NCBI GenBank assembly: GCA_034411995.1 | Contig: DAOUME010000013.1 | Span: 1-64,000, forward strand | Direction: 5' to 3' | DNA length: 64,000 nucleotides | DNA from: JAUVXJ01 sp034411995 | GTDB taxonomy: Bacteria > Chloroflexota > Anaerolineae > UBA7937 > B3-Chlor | Part shown: piece by piece, positions 17,204 to 26,220 of the stretch | Layout of the letters: every line of letters begins with the position of its first letter | Numbering within the stretch: the first letter of the stretch is position 1 | Made by a program: the position numbers and the translations under genes | Notes under the pieces: model-generated | Told to the model about the DNA's origin: nothing | The model's database searches: none | What the model saw: the letters and a program-made list of their open reading frames with translations, nothing else

Positions 17204-18139
17204 TTAGCTGTCCGATTCTTGACAACGCTCAACCAATAGCAGAATCGCGGAAGCAGCTGCGTTGACTGCAAAACGGACGTCCGATCTCGGCACTTCCCTC
17301 AGTTCGGTGCCGGAGCCATGAGACTTGCTTAAGCGATTGCGTATGGTGGCGACAACGAGAAGCGGTTGCTCGAAGTACGGCTCAAGCCCTGACTCATCGA
17401 GTACGGTGCGGAGCAGAGTTGCAGCCGTGTCGGTGTCACGGTAGGGCCATCGATTGCGGGCGCAGATTATCTTCATTGCGCTCTCTAGCGAACTCGCACA
17501 CTTGGTAAGGCAGTCGCCATAATCGCCCTTCCGATAATCCTCCAAGGCCTCGATGAATTCTGAGTTCGCAGAGGAGAAACCCTCGTCCGACAAGAGAGAA
17601 ATCGCGGGCTCAACCAGTGAAGAGTATTGAAACTCGCTATCGCGGCTTATAACCTTTGGATAGCACACGACCACGTGGACTTCCCTTTCCCGGCCGAACA
17701 TCACTCCGGGCCTCGTCTCACGGACGAAGGGAGACAGTGCATAGGGGAGGCCGTCTACCAGAAAGAGTTCAGTAATCTCCTCCACCATTCGATTCTCATC
17801 ATGTCGAACGCGACCGTATGCGTCTACCCGGAATATGTATTCGATGAAATCTAGAAAGTGCTCATCGGGGCAGTCCTGGAGATAAGCCTGAGCATCATCA
17901 GAGCGCGTGCGTACCCACGTATCCAGTGACAGTCGGGTGGCACCGAGCAAGAACGTCAGCCGCTTGTGGATTTCCTCCCAGAACCGCTCGCGATAGTCTC
18001 CCGGGGGGCATCCTGGGTCCGGATGCGTAAGAGTGTCGTCACAGAGCATCAGAACCCGTTGTCTGAAGCTATCAGTCAGATGCTCGGTGGACTGGGGTTG
18101 TCGCCGGGAGAAGACGTCGAATATGCCCCTCAGATCCAT
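17204..18139 (-). CDS. AbiJ-like abortive-infection family protein (predicted)
   Basis: 311 residues from ATG 18139. The N-terminus LRGIFDVFSRRQ resembles the AbiJ N-terminal domain 4 type, which typically begins IFDxFSKRQ. The C-terminal third (EDYRKGDYGDCLTKCASSLESAMKIICARN ... VVATIRNRLSKSHGSG) resembles the Abi C-terminal/HEPN-like helical domain, where RNxxxxSHG would be the putative RNase-like motif. A longer frame to 18295 lacks a good ribosome site. I place it as a likely phage-defence toxin next to an ATPase, by resemblance and context rather than proof. Confidence 0.55.
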   Translation of the reverse strand: MDLRGIFDVFSRRQPQSTEHLTDSFRQRVLMLCDDTLTHPDPGCPPGDYRERFWEEIHKRLTFLLGATRLSLDTWVRTRSDDAQAYLQDCPDEHFLDFIEYIFRVDAYGRVRHDENRMVEEITELFLVDGLPYALSPFVRETRPGVMFGREREVHVVVCYPKVISRDSEFQYSSLVEPAISLLSDEGFSSANSEFIEALEDYRKGDYGDCLTKCASSLESAMKIICARNRWPYRDTDTAATLLRTVLDESGLEPYFEQPLLVVATIRNRLSKSHGSGTELREVPRSDVRFAVNAAASAILLLVERCQESDS

Positions 18140-18496
18140 GTCGAGTCCTGACCCTTCAGAACCAGAAGTACGGGCGTGCAACCATTGGCCGTCTCGAGCC
18201 AGACTTAGCCGCATCCTGGGGTGTCCTACATGGACGCGTCGCCACCCGGATGTGGCTTTGCATGCACGGTGACTTCCCACATAGCATGTCAACACTCACC
18301 ATCTTGCCTCACATGTGGAACTGCTAGACCATCATAGCGCACATGTCACGAACAGTCAACCCGCCTTGGAGGAGATGTCAGCTAGCTCACGTTATGAAAA
18401 GTCCCCCGCCCGACTGGGTGACGGCAAGGGCGGGGCACCCGCTGCTTCCACACGGGATACCGATTCAGTCGAGCCCACCCCCGCAGCCCCAGCCGG
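18140..18496. other. Intergenic stretch between the defence-like genes and the lgt fragment
   Basis: No supported ORF. It contains one clear hairpin, CCCCGCCC (18404-18411) with GGGCGGGG (18428-18435), a plausible terminator or relic. Nothing else is recognised. Confidence 0.4.
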
Positions 18497-18526
18497 TTGC
18501 AGACTCACCGACAATCCAGCTATAAT
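18497..18526 (+). promoter_or_regulatory. Promoter of the truncated lgt copy
   Basis: TTGCAG (18497-18502), 18-base spacer, TATAAT (18521-18526). The intact lgt has exactly the same two hexamers and spacing at 21889-21918, so the promoter was duplicated with the gene start. Confidence 0.75.
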
Positions 18527-18562
18527 CGCCCTTGACAATACTTCCGAAGGGAAATGGAAATC

Positions 18563-18765
18563 ATGGATCCCGTAGCCTTCAGACTGCCCATCGTCGGCAT
18601 TCCCATCTACTGGTACGGCATCATCGTCGTCATCTGCATCCTCGTGGGTTGTGTCGTGGCCACGATGGAAGCCAGAAGGAAAGGCCAGAACCCGGATCAC
18701 ATCTGGAACGGATTGACCCTGGTCATCATCTTTGGCTTCATGGGAGCTAGGGTCTGTCACGTGAC
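18563..18765 (+). pseudogene. lgt: Truncated duplicate of lgt (first ~67 codons)
   Basis: The sequence from ATG 18563 encodes MDPVAFRLPIVGIPIYWYG onward and matches the start of the intact lgt at 21955, including one run of 73 identical bases. Similarity ends near 18762 (GARVCHV vs GARLYHV), where vapC begins from the opposite strand. The vapC stop codon (18757-18759) lies inside lgt-derived sequence. The catalytic part (GRWGNFFNQ) is missing, so this copy cannot be functional. It marks one edge of the segment that carries the toxin-antitoxin pair. Confidence 0.9.
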
Positions 18766-19206
18766 GCCAAACGCGGTCTTTGGCCCCACCGTATGAACCC
18801 AGGCCAGCGACGACTCCACCGCGCGAGCCAGCCCCTCGTCGGCAGTCCAGAACTCACCCTCCAGCAGTTCAGCCAGGGCGAGATAGTGTGCATCGTAGGC
18901 AGCAGGCAGAGAGAACCTGTCGGCCAACTCCAGAGCACGCCAGTGCAACTCCGACTCTCCATGAAGCTCAAGCGGAAGGGCCAGCGCGGCTTTGAAGGCT
19001 AGCTCCACTTCCGCTGCACCGAGGTAGCCAAGCTTCTGATATCGGTACAGTGCATTCGCCACCTCGTAGGGCAGCAAGGTGGGCGCAGCGATCTGGCATC
19101 CCTCAGAGTCCCAACGTTCCCACAAGGACCGAACCGACTCGTCCTTTCGCTCCACTACCAGACGGATCACCAGGTTGGCATCAACGCATACCCAGGAGTT
19201 GTTCAT
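18757..19206 (-). CDS. VapC-type PIN-domain toxin
   Basis: 149 residues. PIN-domain acidic residues are visible: D9 (VCVDANLVIRL), E near 48 (LPYEVANALYR), D near 106 (AAYDAHYLALAE) and D near 124 (FWTADEGLA). These bind the metal used for RNA cleavage. The start overlaps the end of the antitoxin gene by 26 bp, typical for toxin-antitoxin pairs. Its last codons run into the truncated lgt copy, so its C-terminus may have been changed by the insertion. Confidence 0.88.
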   Translation of the reverse strand: MNNSWVCVDANLVIRLVVERKDESVRSLWERWDSEGCQIAAPTLLPYEVANALYRYQKLGYLGAAEVELAFKAALALPLELHGESELHWRALELADRFSLPAAYDAHYLALAELLEGEFWTADEGLARAVESSLAWVHTVGPKTAFGVT

Positions 19207-19483
19207 CGCGATCCTCTCGAAGCTGCTTCAGTATCTCCTCTGATGCCGGCAGAGTGCGTCCACCCAGATGAGCCTCAATCTGAGCGCGTGCCTGGTCGAC
19301 CAACTCCTTCCACTCATCCTGCCGCTGACCCTTCCGCAGGCGCTCGTATTCCTCTACAGACATGACCACCACCTGAGGCTTTCCCCCCCGCTCAACGACA
19401 ATGGCCTCACGAGTTTCTACAGCCTTTCGCATCAACTCGCCGAAGCGGATCCGCGCCTCAGTAGCACTCACGACACGTTCCAT
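19181..19483 (-). CDS. Phd/YefM-type antitoxin
   Basis: 100 residues. The N-terminus RVVSATEARIRFGELMRKA and IVVERGGKPQVVVMSVEEYERL are the Phd/YefM DNA-binding and dimerisation fold, followed by a C-terminal toxin-binding tail. It precedes and overlaps the VapC-type toxin gene. A consensus promoter and repeated TTGAGT-like sequences lie immediately upstream, so it probably represses its own operon. Confidence 0.88.
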   Translation of the reverse strand: MERVVSATEARIRFGELMRKAVETREAIVVERGGKPQVVVMSVEEYERLRKGQRQDEWKELVDQARAQIEAHLGGRTLPASEEILKQLREDRDEQLLGMR

Positions 19484-19498
19484 GGTATCCTCCCATTA

Positions 19499-19556
19499 AT
19501 CAATCGATCACTCAACTACTCAATTACACTATACACCATACTGCTCTGCAAGTCAA
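19499..19556 (-). promoter_or_regulatory. Toxin-antitoxin promoter with repeated operator
   Basis: Minus strand: TTGACT (19556-19551), 17-base spacer, TATAGT (19533-19528). Between the -10 and the start codon lie AT-rich near-repeats (TTGAGTAG, TTGAGTGA, TTGATTAA) at about 19499-19527, a likely antitoxin operator. The AT-richness contrasts with the surrounding DNA. Confidence 0.7.
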
Positions 19557-19910
19557 GGCAGCAGCTTTCACCAGAACCACAGTAGGGACAACCCGGCGCG
19601 TCGCCGCCACAACCATGCCTGCACTCCAACTACCAGGCACCCTGCCGGGCGTCAGGATGCCCGGCGCGGGCTCCCATGTGGTCCCTCCCCATCCCACTGG
19701 CCTCTCTTTGACAAGAGGGCCGTTCGGTCGCATACTACAAGCAGCGTGGACGGTGAAGAGCCGATCCGAGCTGTCAGACGCAGGACTCTGTCTACTCACT
19801 GCCACGCATTCGTCTCGCTCAGGGACAACACTGCTTGTTAGGTGGGGCGCCCGTCATTTGGCCAACGCAGGAACGTATCCGTCAGCGCAGACGCAGGGGC
19901 GACCACTGCC
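19557..19910. other. 354 bp non-coding stretch with two hairpins
   Basis: A perfect 7 bp stem GCCGGGC (19644-19650) with GCCCGGC (19659-19665), and an imperfect GGCCTCT/AGAGGGCC hairpin near 19700-19722. No ORF is supported before the GNAT gene. Confidence 0.4.
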
Positions 19911-20408
19911 ATGGAGACACCGTCAAAGCAGATACACCTGCGCACCAATCTGAAGCCCGGCGACATCGGTCAGGTCATTTACCTCCACGGCACTCTGTAC
20001 GCCCAGGAGTATCACTGGGATCACACCTTCGAAGGCTACGTGGCAGAGGGCTTGGCCAGATTCGCCCTGTCCTACGACCCCCATCGAGACCGGCTCTGGA
20101 TTGCCGAGCTGGACGGGCAGCTTGTGGGGTGCGTTGCCATTGTCGGCCTCTCAGAATCAGAAGCACAATTGAGGTGGTTTCTGGTTCACCCCACGTGTCG
20201 AGGCCAAGGCCTGGGGCACCGACTCCTCCGTGAAGCGCTCCACTTCTGCCGCGAGCACGGATTCAGCTCTATCTCTCTGTGGACTGTCAGCGACCTTCGC
20301 ACTGCTGCACACTTGTACCAGTCCGCAGGCTTTCACAAGACAGAAGAGAAGACGCACCGAATCTGGGGACACCTGCTGACGGAGGAGAAGTATTGCATGT
20401 CCCTATGA
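19911..20408 (+). CDS. GNAT family N-acetyltransferase
   Basis: 165 residues from ATG 19911. The core motif is RGQGLGHRLLREALHFCREHGFSSISLWT, with LRWFLVHPTCRGQG before it. This pattern is most like the acetyltransferase half of fused MarR-GNAT proteins (YAQEYHWDHTFEGYVAE, then LYQSAGF), but no MarR domain is present. No strong ribosome site is seen; a frame extension to 19842 is possible. Substrate unknown. Confidence 0.8.
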   Translation: METPSKQIHLRTNLKPGDIGQVIYLHGTLYAQEYHWDHTFEGYVAEGLARFALSYDPHRDRLWIAELDGQLVGCVAIVGLSESEAQLRWFLVHPTCRGQGLGHRLLREALHFCREHGFSSISLWTVSDLRTAAHLYQSAGFHKTEEKTHRIWGHLLTEEKYCMSL

Positions 20409-20622
20409 CGTGCCCTTGGCCCTTCCTCTTCCATAGTTGGCCTGCTCGAACTTGCCACAGATGCACCTCTGCTGTACAACATGGGCATCCTCGGACTCTG
20501 GCCGCCAAGGGTGTTGTCCAATCGAGAATTCGGCCATCATGGTGCGCATCCGGCACCAGCCGCCTTTGAGGGCACGATGCCGAATCCACCGTGTCGCGGT
20601 GCACAAACGCAGGAGGGGCATG

Positions 20623-21765
20623 ATGACCACAACCACTGCATCGAATACGACACGACAGCAAGGTATCGCGCTGGACAGGGATGTCGAAGATTTTCTCGAG
20701 GCGATATCCGAGTGCTACGGACGTCGTGATTTCGACGGGATCATGAGTCGCGTCTCTGATGGTTTCTCGCATCAAGGGATGGATAAGACAGCTTTTGCAG
20801 CCCGACTCGAGCAATCCTATCTGCTCGAGCACGTGCACTGGATGAAGATCACCGTTCTGCGCTTCGACAGAGAGGAGAACACGGGACAACTGGCGGGCTT
20901 TGCCGAAACGAACCTGGGAGTCATGCCTGCCGCTGAGAACTTGCTTCCCTTCATCGAAGGTAGCAAGCTAGTCCTGGAGAGGGACGGGTGGAAACTGCTC
21001 GGAAACCAAAGCAAGTCCACCGTGGGTTTGTACAACGCCTTTCATCAGCTTTCTGCGTACTTCGTCCCGGAGGACCTTTCGCTCTACCGGTCACTCCTGC
21101 CGGACACCTTCGAGGTGCCTGCTGAGCCGGTGGTCTTTGTCAAGGTGGCCGCCTACGAGCAGATGCGCTTGCCCCTGTCGCCGTACAACATGGCTCACGT
21201 GCAGATACTCGCGGAATACGAGGGGCAGCGGGGTTGGTACACCCTGACCATGCCGGAAACAGAATGGCTGCCCGTCGAGATGGGCAAAACGCTCGGCTAT
21301 CCGAAGTACGTCGCCGATTCCATCACGCAAGAAAGGTCGAATAGCGCTTGGCAGGCAGGAGTAGCCAGTCGGGGCGACAACGCACTATCACTCTCCATGT
21401 ATTTCGAAGAGGACTCTTCCCAGGCCAGTTGGTTCGAACGTGTGACCAGCAACCACCCTCTGGCAGTCGTGCGAAAGCTCCTGCCGCCCTTCAAAGAAAA
21501 GCCATGGTTTCTGATGATGCCCATCGGGGGGAAGGATGCTCGAGGACAGGTTCGCCTCCTGAGAGGAGACCCGCTGATCTCAGGCGTACCAAGGGTGCGA
21601 GAGACCTTTGGAAAGGTCCGTGTCTCGTTGGAAACGAACCAGCCCTGGGCGCACCTCTTCCCCCGAGAGCTGACCACCAGAGGAATCGTCATGGAGTTCT
21701 CAGGCCAACTCATGCTCCGGCACGTCCCTATGGCCGTAGTGAGAGGAGGATCAGATTCGGCCTAG
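20623..21765 (+). CDS. Acetoacetate-decarboxylase-like protein with N-terminal SnoaL-like domain
   Basis: 380 residues from ATG 20623, chosen because AGGAGG sits six bases upstream (an ATG three bases earlier is also present). Residues 1-115 look like an NTF2/SnoaL fold (DVEDFLEAISECYGRRDFDGIMSRVSDGF). Residues 125-375 resemble acetoacetate decarboxylase, with GYPKYVAD carrying a candidate Schiff-base lysine. The two-domain combination is uncommon. Function is probably an aldolase, decarboxylase or ligand-binding role on a small ketoacid; this is inferred. Confidence 0.65.
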   Translation: MTTTTASNTTRQQGIALDRDVEDFLEAISECYGRRDFDGIMSRVSDGFSHQGMDKTAFAARLEQSYLLEHVHWMKITVLRFDREENTGQLAGFAETNLGVMPAAENLLPFIEGSKLVLERDGWKLLGNQSKSTVGLYNAFHQLSAYFVPEDLSLYRSLLPDTFEVPAEPVVFVKVAAYEQMRLPLSPYNMAHVQILAEYEGQRGWYTLTMPETEWLPVEMGKTLGYPKYVADSITQERSNSAWQAGVASRGDNALSLSMYFEEDSSQASWFERVTSNHPLAVVRKLLPPFKEKPWFLMMPIGGKDARGQVRLLRGDPLISGVPRVRETFGKVRVSLETNQPWAHLFPRELTTRGIVMEFSGQLMLRHVPMAVVRGGSDSA

Positions 21766-21888
21766 CTCTTCGCGCCGGGGAATCGCCTGGGCTCCGGCCC
21801 GCCGACTACGGCGAGCCGGCATAAGGGGTACACCCGTTTCCCATCAGGTCCAGATACCGCCGTTCGCCCTTGCGCGGCCCCACTCGGT

Positions 21889-21918
21889 TTGCAGGCCTTG
21901 CCTCGCAGCAGCTATAAT
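21889..21918 (+). promoter_or_regulatory. Promoter of intact lgt
   Basis: TTGCAG (21889-21894), 18-base spacer, TATAAT (21913-21918), identical in layout to the promoter before the truncated copy at 18497. Confidence 0.75.
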
Positions 21919-21954
21919 GGTGCTCGACACTGCTTCTGAAAGGAACCCTACACC

Positions 21955-22800
21955 ATGGACCCCGTAGCCTTCAGACTGCCCATCATCGGCATACCCATCT
22001 ACTGGTACGGCATCATCGTCGTCATCTGCATCCTCGTGGGTTGTGTCGTGGCCACGATGGAAGCCAAGAGGAGGGGCCAGAACCCGGATCATATCTGGAA
22101 CGGGTTGATTCTGGTCATCATCTTCGGTTTGATCGGCGCCCGCCTGTACCACGTCATCTCCAGCCCCCAGGGCCTGGTGCGCGGGTTCGACTACTACCTC
22201 CAGCACCCTGTGGAGATCTTCATGATCCGCCAGGGTGGCCTGGGAATCTTCGGGGCCATCGCCGGGGGTCTCCTGGCCGTCTTCATCTACGCGCGCTGGC
22301 AGAAGCTCGATTTTCTCACCTGGGTAGACATCGCCGCGCCCAGCCTGGCCCTGGGTCAGGCCATCGGCCGGTGGGGCAACTTCTTCAACCAGGAATTATA
22401 CGGATACCCCACCACCGTACCCTGGGGCATCCCCATCGACCTCCGCTACCGCTTGCCCCGCTTTGCCGACCTGCCCGAGACCACGCGGTTCCACCCCACG
22501 TTCCTCTACGAGTCCCTGTGGAGCCTGGGCTCCTTCGTGATCCTGATGTACGTCGCCCGCCGGCGAGGAGACCGTCTGCTAAAGGGCGACGTGTTCCTCC
22601 TCTATTGCATTCTCTATCCCCTGGGACGCTTCCTGGTGGAGTTCCAGCGTCCCGACGCCTGGATGCTGGGGCCCCTGGCGGCCGCGCAGGTCTTCTCCCT
22701 GCTGATCATGGCGACTGCCGTAGCCATCTTGGTCTACCGCCATCGCCGCCGGCCTGCGGCAGAGGTGCAACCTGTGGACACTTCTGTCCATAGCCAGTGA
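21955..22800 (+). CDS. lgt: Prolipoprotein diacylglyceryl transferase
   Basis: 281 residues, multi-pass membrane protein with the Lgt signature GRWGNFFNQELYG (about 140-152) and the YWYGIIVV N-terminus. Lgt transfers diacylglycerol to the lipobox cysteine of lipoproteins in the cytoplasmic membrane. Several predicted lipoproteins of this window would be its substrates. Its first 67 codons and promoter are duplicated at 18497-18765. Confidence 0.95.
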   Translation: MDPVAFRLPIIGIPIYWYGIIVVICILVGCVVATMEAKRRGQNPDHIWNGLILVIIFGLIGARLYHVISSPQGLVRGFDYYLQHPVEIFMIRQGGLGIFGAIAGGLLAVFIYARWQKLDFLTWVDIAAPSLALGQAIGRWGNFFNQELYGYPTTVPWGIPIDLRYRLPRFADLPETTRFHPTFLYESLWSLGSFVILMYVARRRGDRLLKGDVFLLYCILYPLGRFLVEFQRPDAWMLGPLAAAQVFSLLIMATAVAILVYRHRRRPAAEVQPVDTSVHSQ

Positions 22801-22848
22801 GATCAGCACCACCGGCATCCCCCGCCAGACGACGATCCAGCCGTCGCC

Positions 22849-24831
22849 GTGATTTGGCGCGCGTACCGCGTCCCCGGGAGGAGTGACCTGATCGGGAAGA
22901 TGCTGGTCACGATGCAGGAGCACGTGTCGGGCCACCTGGCCAGAAACTACGTGGCCGACATCGCCAGATATCACCGCCTCCAGGCCAGCCCTGGATTCCG
23001 AGAGGCAGCCGAGTACTGTCGAGAGCGCTTCGAGGAGTTTGGTCTCCGCGCCCAGGTGCTGGGCTTCCCCGCCCGAGAGGGTCTTCTTTGCTGGGGATGG
23101 CCCATGTTCCAGGAATGGGAGGCCAGCAAAGGTGTGCTTCACCTCGTCGACCCCCCAGAGGCCAAAAAGAAGCTCGCTGACTACCAGGAGGCCAGGCTCA
23201 GTCTCTTTCAGCGCAGCGCCCCCTTCCAGGGCGAGGCCGAGGTCGTGCTCCTGGAAGATGGCGAGGAGTGGGCTGAATACGAGGGGTTGGACCTCAGGGG
23301 CAAGGTGGTGCTGACCAGGGGTGACCGGGATCGCGTCCACCGGCTGGCGGTGGAGAAGCACGGAGCAGTGGGCATCATCAGCGACGCGCTGAAGGAGCTA
23401 CCCGGGCTGCGCCATCCCATGGATCTGCCCGATGCCCTGCAATACAGCTCCTTCTGGTGGTTCGGGGGCGAGACGAAGTGCTTTGGCTTCGTCCTCTCGC
23501 CCAAGGAAGGCGCCCGCCTGCGCACCCTGGTCAAGCGGCGCCAGAGAGAAGGCCTGCCGCCCGTCAGGGTCCGGGCCACAGTGAACAGCAGGTTCTCCGA
23601 CGGCGAGATCAACGTGGTCTCGGCGCTCATCCCGGGTCAGACGGAGGAGGAGGTGGTGCTCCTGGGCCACCTCTGCCACCCCCAGGGCGCCGCCAACGAC
23701 AACGCCTCAGGATCGGCGACGGTCCTGGAAGTGGCTCGCACCCTGCAAACACTGATCTCCAACGGCACCCTGGCCCAGCCGCGCCGGGGCATCAAGTTTC
23801 TACTCGTCCCGGAGATGCTCGGCTTTGCGGCCTACCTGGCCCACCACGAAGACTCCATCCCCCGCATGATCGCGGCCCTCAACCTGGACATGGTGGGCGA
23901 GGACCAGGAGCTGTGCGGGAGCACCACGATCATCGAACAGACGCCGGCTTGCTTCGCCAACTTCGCCGACGATCTCATCGTACGCCTGCTGGAGGAGGCG
24001 TCCACCGCTGCCTTCAACTCCGCCGCCCCGTTCTCCGGTGGAAGCGATCACTGCCTCCTCGTCGACCCCAGCGTGGGCGTGCCCTGTCCCTCGATCAGCC
24101 AGTGGCCCGACAGGTTCTACCATACCAGCATGGACACCCTGGACAAGGTCGACCCTTCCCAACTGGCCCGCGTGGGGGCTGTGGCCGCCACCTACGCCTG
24201 CTTCCTGGTCAATGCCGGAGCCGAAGAGGTCCCCTGGCTGGCCGAGGAGGTCCTGTCCCGGCATAAGAGCCGGGTGCTCACTCTCACCAGGGACACTCTG
24301 ACTCGATCCGCGGCCGCCGACCAGCATGCGGACGATGCGGCCAGGCTCGCCACACAGGTCCGTTTTCTCGAGGAGCGCACGGTGAGGTCCCTGGCCTCCC
24401 TGCGGAGGCTGGCCGATGTGGACCTCTCGCCGTGGCAACTAGAGGCCCGCCAGTTCGCCGAAGATGAACTGGGCAGGATGAACGACCTGCTCCCTGACTT
24501 CCCCGCACCGCCGCCCACGGGCCAGTGGGAAGAGCAGGCGGCCTCCATGGTCCCCCGGCGCCTGTGCCCTGGCCCTGTTGACCTCAAGAACTTCGTCAAC
24601 AGGATGAGCGACGACGAGTACGAGACGTGGTGGCGCGTATACCGGGAAAGTCCTGACGCCACCTACACCTATCCCGCCATGCTCCTCTACTGGGCGGACG
24701 GCCAGCGGAACCTCCAGGAGATCTGCGACCTCATCGAGCTGGAGACAGGGAAGAGGGTTACCGAGTTGCTGGTCACCTGCTGCCGGCTCTGGGAGCGACT
24801 GGGGCTGGTGGGGTTGTCGACGAGGCCCTAG
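22849..24831 (+). CDS. M28-type zinc aminopeptidase with inserted PA-like domain (DUF4910-like)
   Basis: 660 residues. An N-terminal helical part is followed by a PA-like region (about 130-190) and an M28 core. Metal ligands are visible in LLGHLCHPQGAANDNASG, PEMLG, NLDMVGED and FYHTSMDT. No signal peptide is seen, so it is probably cytoplasmic. The last 200 residues form an extra C-terminal region of unknown function. The start is uncertain: GTG 22849 has no good ribosome site, and ATG 22903 is an alternative. Its stop overlaps that of the convergent kinase gene by three bases. Confidence 0.8.
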   Translation: MIWRAYRVPGRSDLIGKMLVTMQEHVSGHLARNYVADIARYHRLQASPGFREAAEYCRERFEEFGLRAQVLGFPAREGLLCWGWPMFQEWEASKGVLHLVDPPEAKKKLADYQEARLSLFQRSAPFQGEAEVVLLEDGEEWAEYEGLDLRGKVVLTRGDRDRVHRLAVEKHGAVGIISDALKELPGLRHPMDLPDALQYSSFWWFGGETKCFGFVLSPKEGARLRTLVKRRQREGLPPVRVRATVNSRFSDGEINVVSALIPGQTEEEVVLLGHLCHPQGAANDNASGSATVLEVARTLQTLISNGTLAQPRRGIKFLLVPEMLGFAAYLAHHEDSIPRMIAALNLDMVGEDQELCGSTTIIEQTPACFANFADDLIVRLLEEASTAAFNSAAPFSGGSDHCLLVDPSVGVPCPSISQWPDRFYHTSMDTLDKVDPSQLARVGAVAATYACFLVNAGAEEVPWLAEEVLSRHKSRVLTLTRDTLTRSAAADQHADDAARLATQVRFLEERTVRSLASLRRLADVDLSPWQLEARQFAEDELGRMNDLLPDFPAPPPTGQWEEQAASMVPRRLCPGPVDLKNFVNRMSDDEYETWWRVYRESPDATYTYPAMLLYWADGQRNLQEICDLIELETGKRVTELLVTCCRLWERLGLVGLSTRP

Positions 24832-26216
24832 CTCTCCTGTGGCGGAATCAGGGGCAAGGTGAAGGAGAAGGTGGCACCCTGGCCCTTGACGCTCTCGGCC
24901 CAGACCTTGCCGTTGTGTGCCTCTACTAGCTGCTTGACCACGGCCAGGCCCAGCCCGACTCCACCTGTGCTTCGAGACCGTGCCTTGTCACCACGGTAGA
25001 AGCGCTCGAACACCAGAGTGAGTTCCTCCGGGTCCAGTCCGGGTCCTTGATCGACCACGTCTACCCGCACTGCATCCTCTGTTCTCTCCGCCCTGATGGT
25101 GACCGCGCTTCCCTCCGGGCTATGGCGCACCGCGTTGTCGACCAGATTCGACAGCACCTGGCCGATCCGTTGCTGGTCCATGTTCACCAGGGGCAGATCT
25201 CCCGGCACCTCGGTAACAATGGAGACCCCCTCCTTGGCTGCCCGTGGGGTGGCGCTTGAGGCCGCCCTCTCGATGAGAGAGGCCAGACTGGCGGGCTCCA
25301 TCTCGATACGCAACTGCCCGGCTTCGGCCAGTGCCAGCTCCTGGAGATCGTCCACCAGCCGCGAGAGGAGTATCGTTTCCCGATGGATGGCAGTCACATT
25401 CTCCCTGCTGGGTTCGAACACCCCATCGAGGATCGCTTCCAGATTCCCCCGCATCACCGATAGTGGGGTCCGCAGCTCGTGAGCGATGTCGGCGGTCATG
25501 TTCCGGCGCAGCTCCTCCGCTCTGGCCAGGTTCTCCGCCATCTCGTTGAAGGCCCGACCCAACGCACCGATCTCGTCCCTGGACTTGATGTCCACTCTCG
25601 TGCTGAGATCACCACCGGCGATACCCTGTGCCGCGACCTTCAGCTTGCGTAGGGGACCGGTGAGCTGCCAGGTAAGAACCAGCCCCAGGAGAATGGCCAC
25701 CGCACCTGCCGCCAGGCCCACCGGCACCACTGTTTCGGGGAGGCGTCGCAAGAATGTCTGCTCTGGCTCCCTTAACAGACTTACGGCGGTTCCAGGCAAA
25801 AGGTATCCCACATCTTGCCCGTTTACCTCGATGGGCACACCCTCGCGCAGTTGGGCCACCGAGAGGCGCGCTCCGATCTGTTCCTCCCGCGAAGCTGCGA
25901 CCACCACCCCGCTCCCATCGGCCACCTGAAACTGCCAGGCTCCAGGCATCCCGGGGTCCATTACCGGGCCCATTCCCTGACCCATATGACCGGGCCGGGC
26001 CATCACCAGCGTGTGCAAGCCGTCCCAGCTACCCCACACTTCGTAGTAGATGGTCAGGGCTTCCACCAATTCTTGTGTTTCCGTAGCCCGGCTGCGGCTC
26101 ACGAAGCTCTGGAAGTTCCTCACTGTGACCGCGCTGGGCACCAGCACGGCCAGGCCTACCCCCAGCAGGGTGACGAGTACCAGAGCAGCCGTCAGTTTGA
26201 ACCACAGACTCCTCAC
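24828..26216 (-). CDS. Sensor histidine kinase (BaeS-like)
   Basis: 462 residues. Two membrane helices (about 8-30 and 163-187) flank a periplasmic sensor loop that includes a Met/Gly-rich segment, GHMGQGMGPVMDPGMPG. Then HAMP, the phosphoacceptor DIAHELRTPLS, and an ATPase with N-box NLVDNAVRH, DQGPGLD and GVGLGLAVVK. It lies 4 bp after the response regulator gene and is co-transcribed. The Met-rich loop could bind a soft metal such as copper, but that is a guess. Likely controls the promoters with tandem repeats at 33-39 kb. Confidence 0.92.
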   Translation of the reverse strand: MRSLWFKLTAALVLVTLLGVGLAVLVPSAVTVRNFQSFVSRSRATETQELVEALTIYYEVWGSWDGLHTLVMARPGHMGQGMGPVMDPGMPGAWQFQVADGSGVVVAASREEQIGARLSVAQLREGVPIEVNGQDVGYLLPGTAVSLLREPEQTFLRRLPETVVPVGLAAGAVAILLGLVLTWQLTGPLRKLKVAAQGIAGGDLSTRVDIKSRDEIGALGRAFNEMAENLARAEELRRNMTADIAHELRTPLSVMRGNLEAILDGVFEPSRENVTAIHRETILLSRLVDDLQELALAEAGQLRIEMEPASLASLIERAASSATPRAAKEGVSIVTEVPGDLPLVNMDQQRIGQVLSNLVDNAVRHSPEGSAVTIRAERTEDAVRVDVVDQGPGLDPEELTLVFERFYRGDKARSRSTGGVGLGLAVVKQLVEAHNGKVWAESVKGQGATFSFTLPLIPPQES

Positions 26217-26220
26217 CGGC

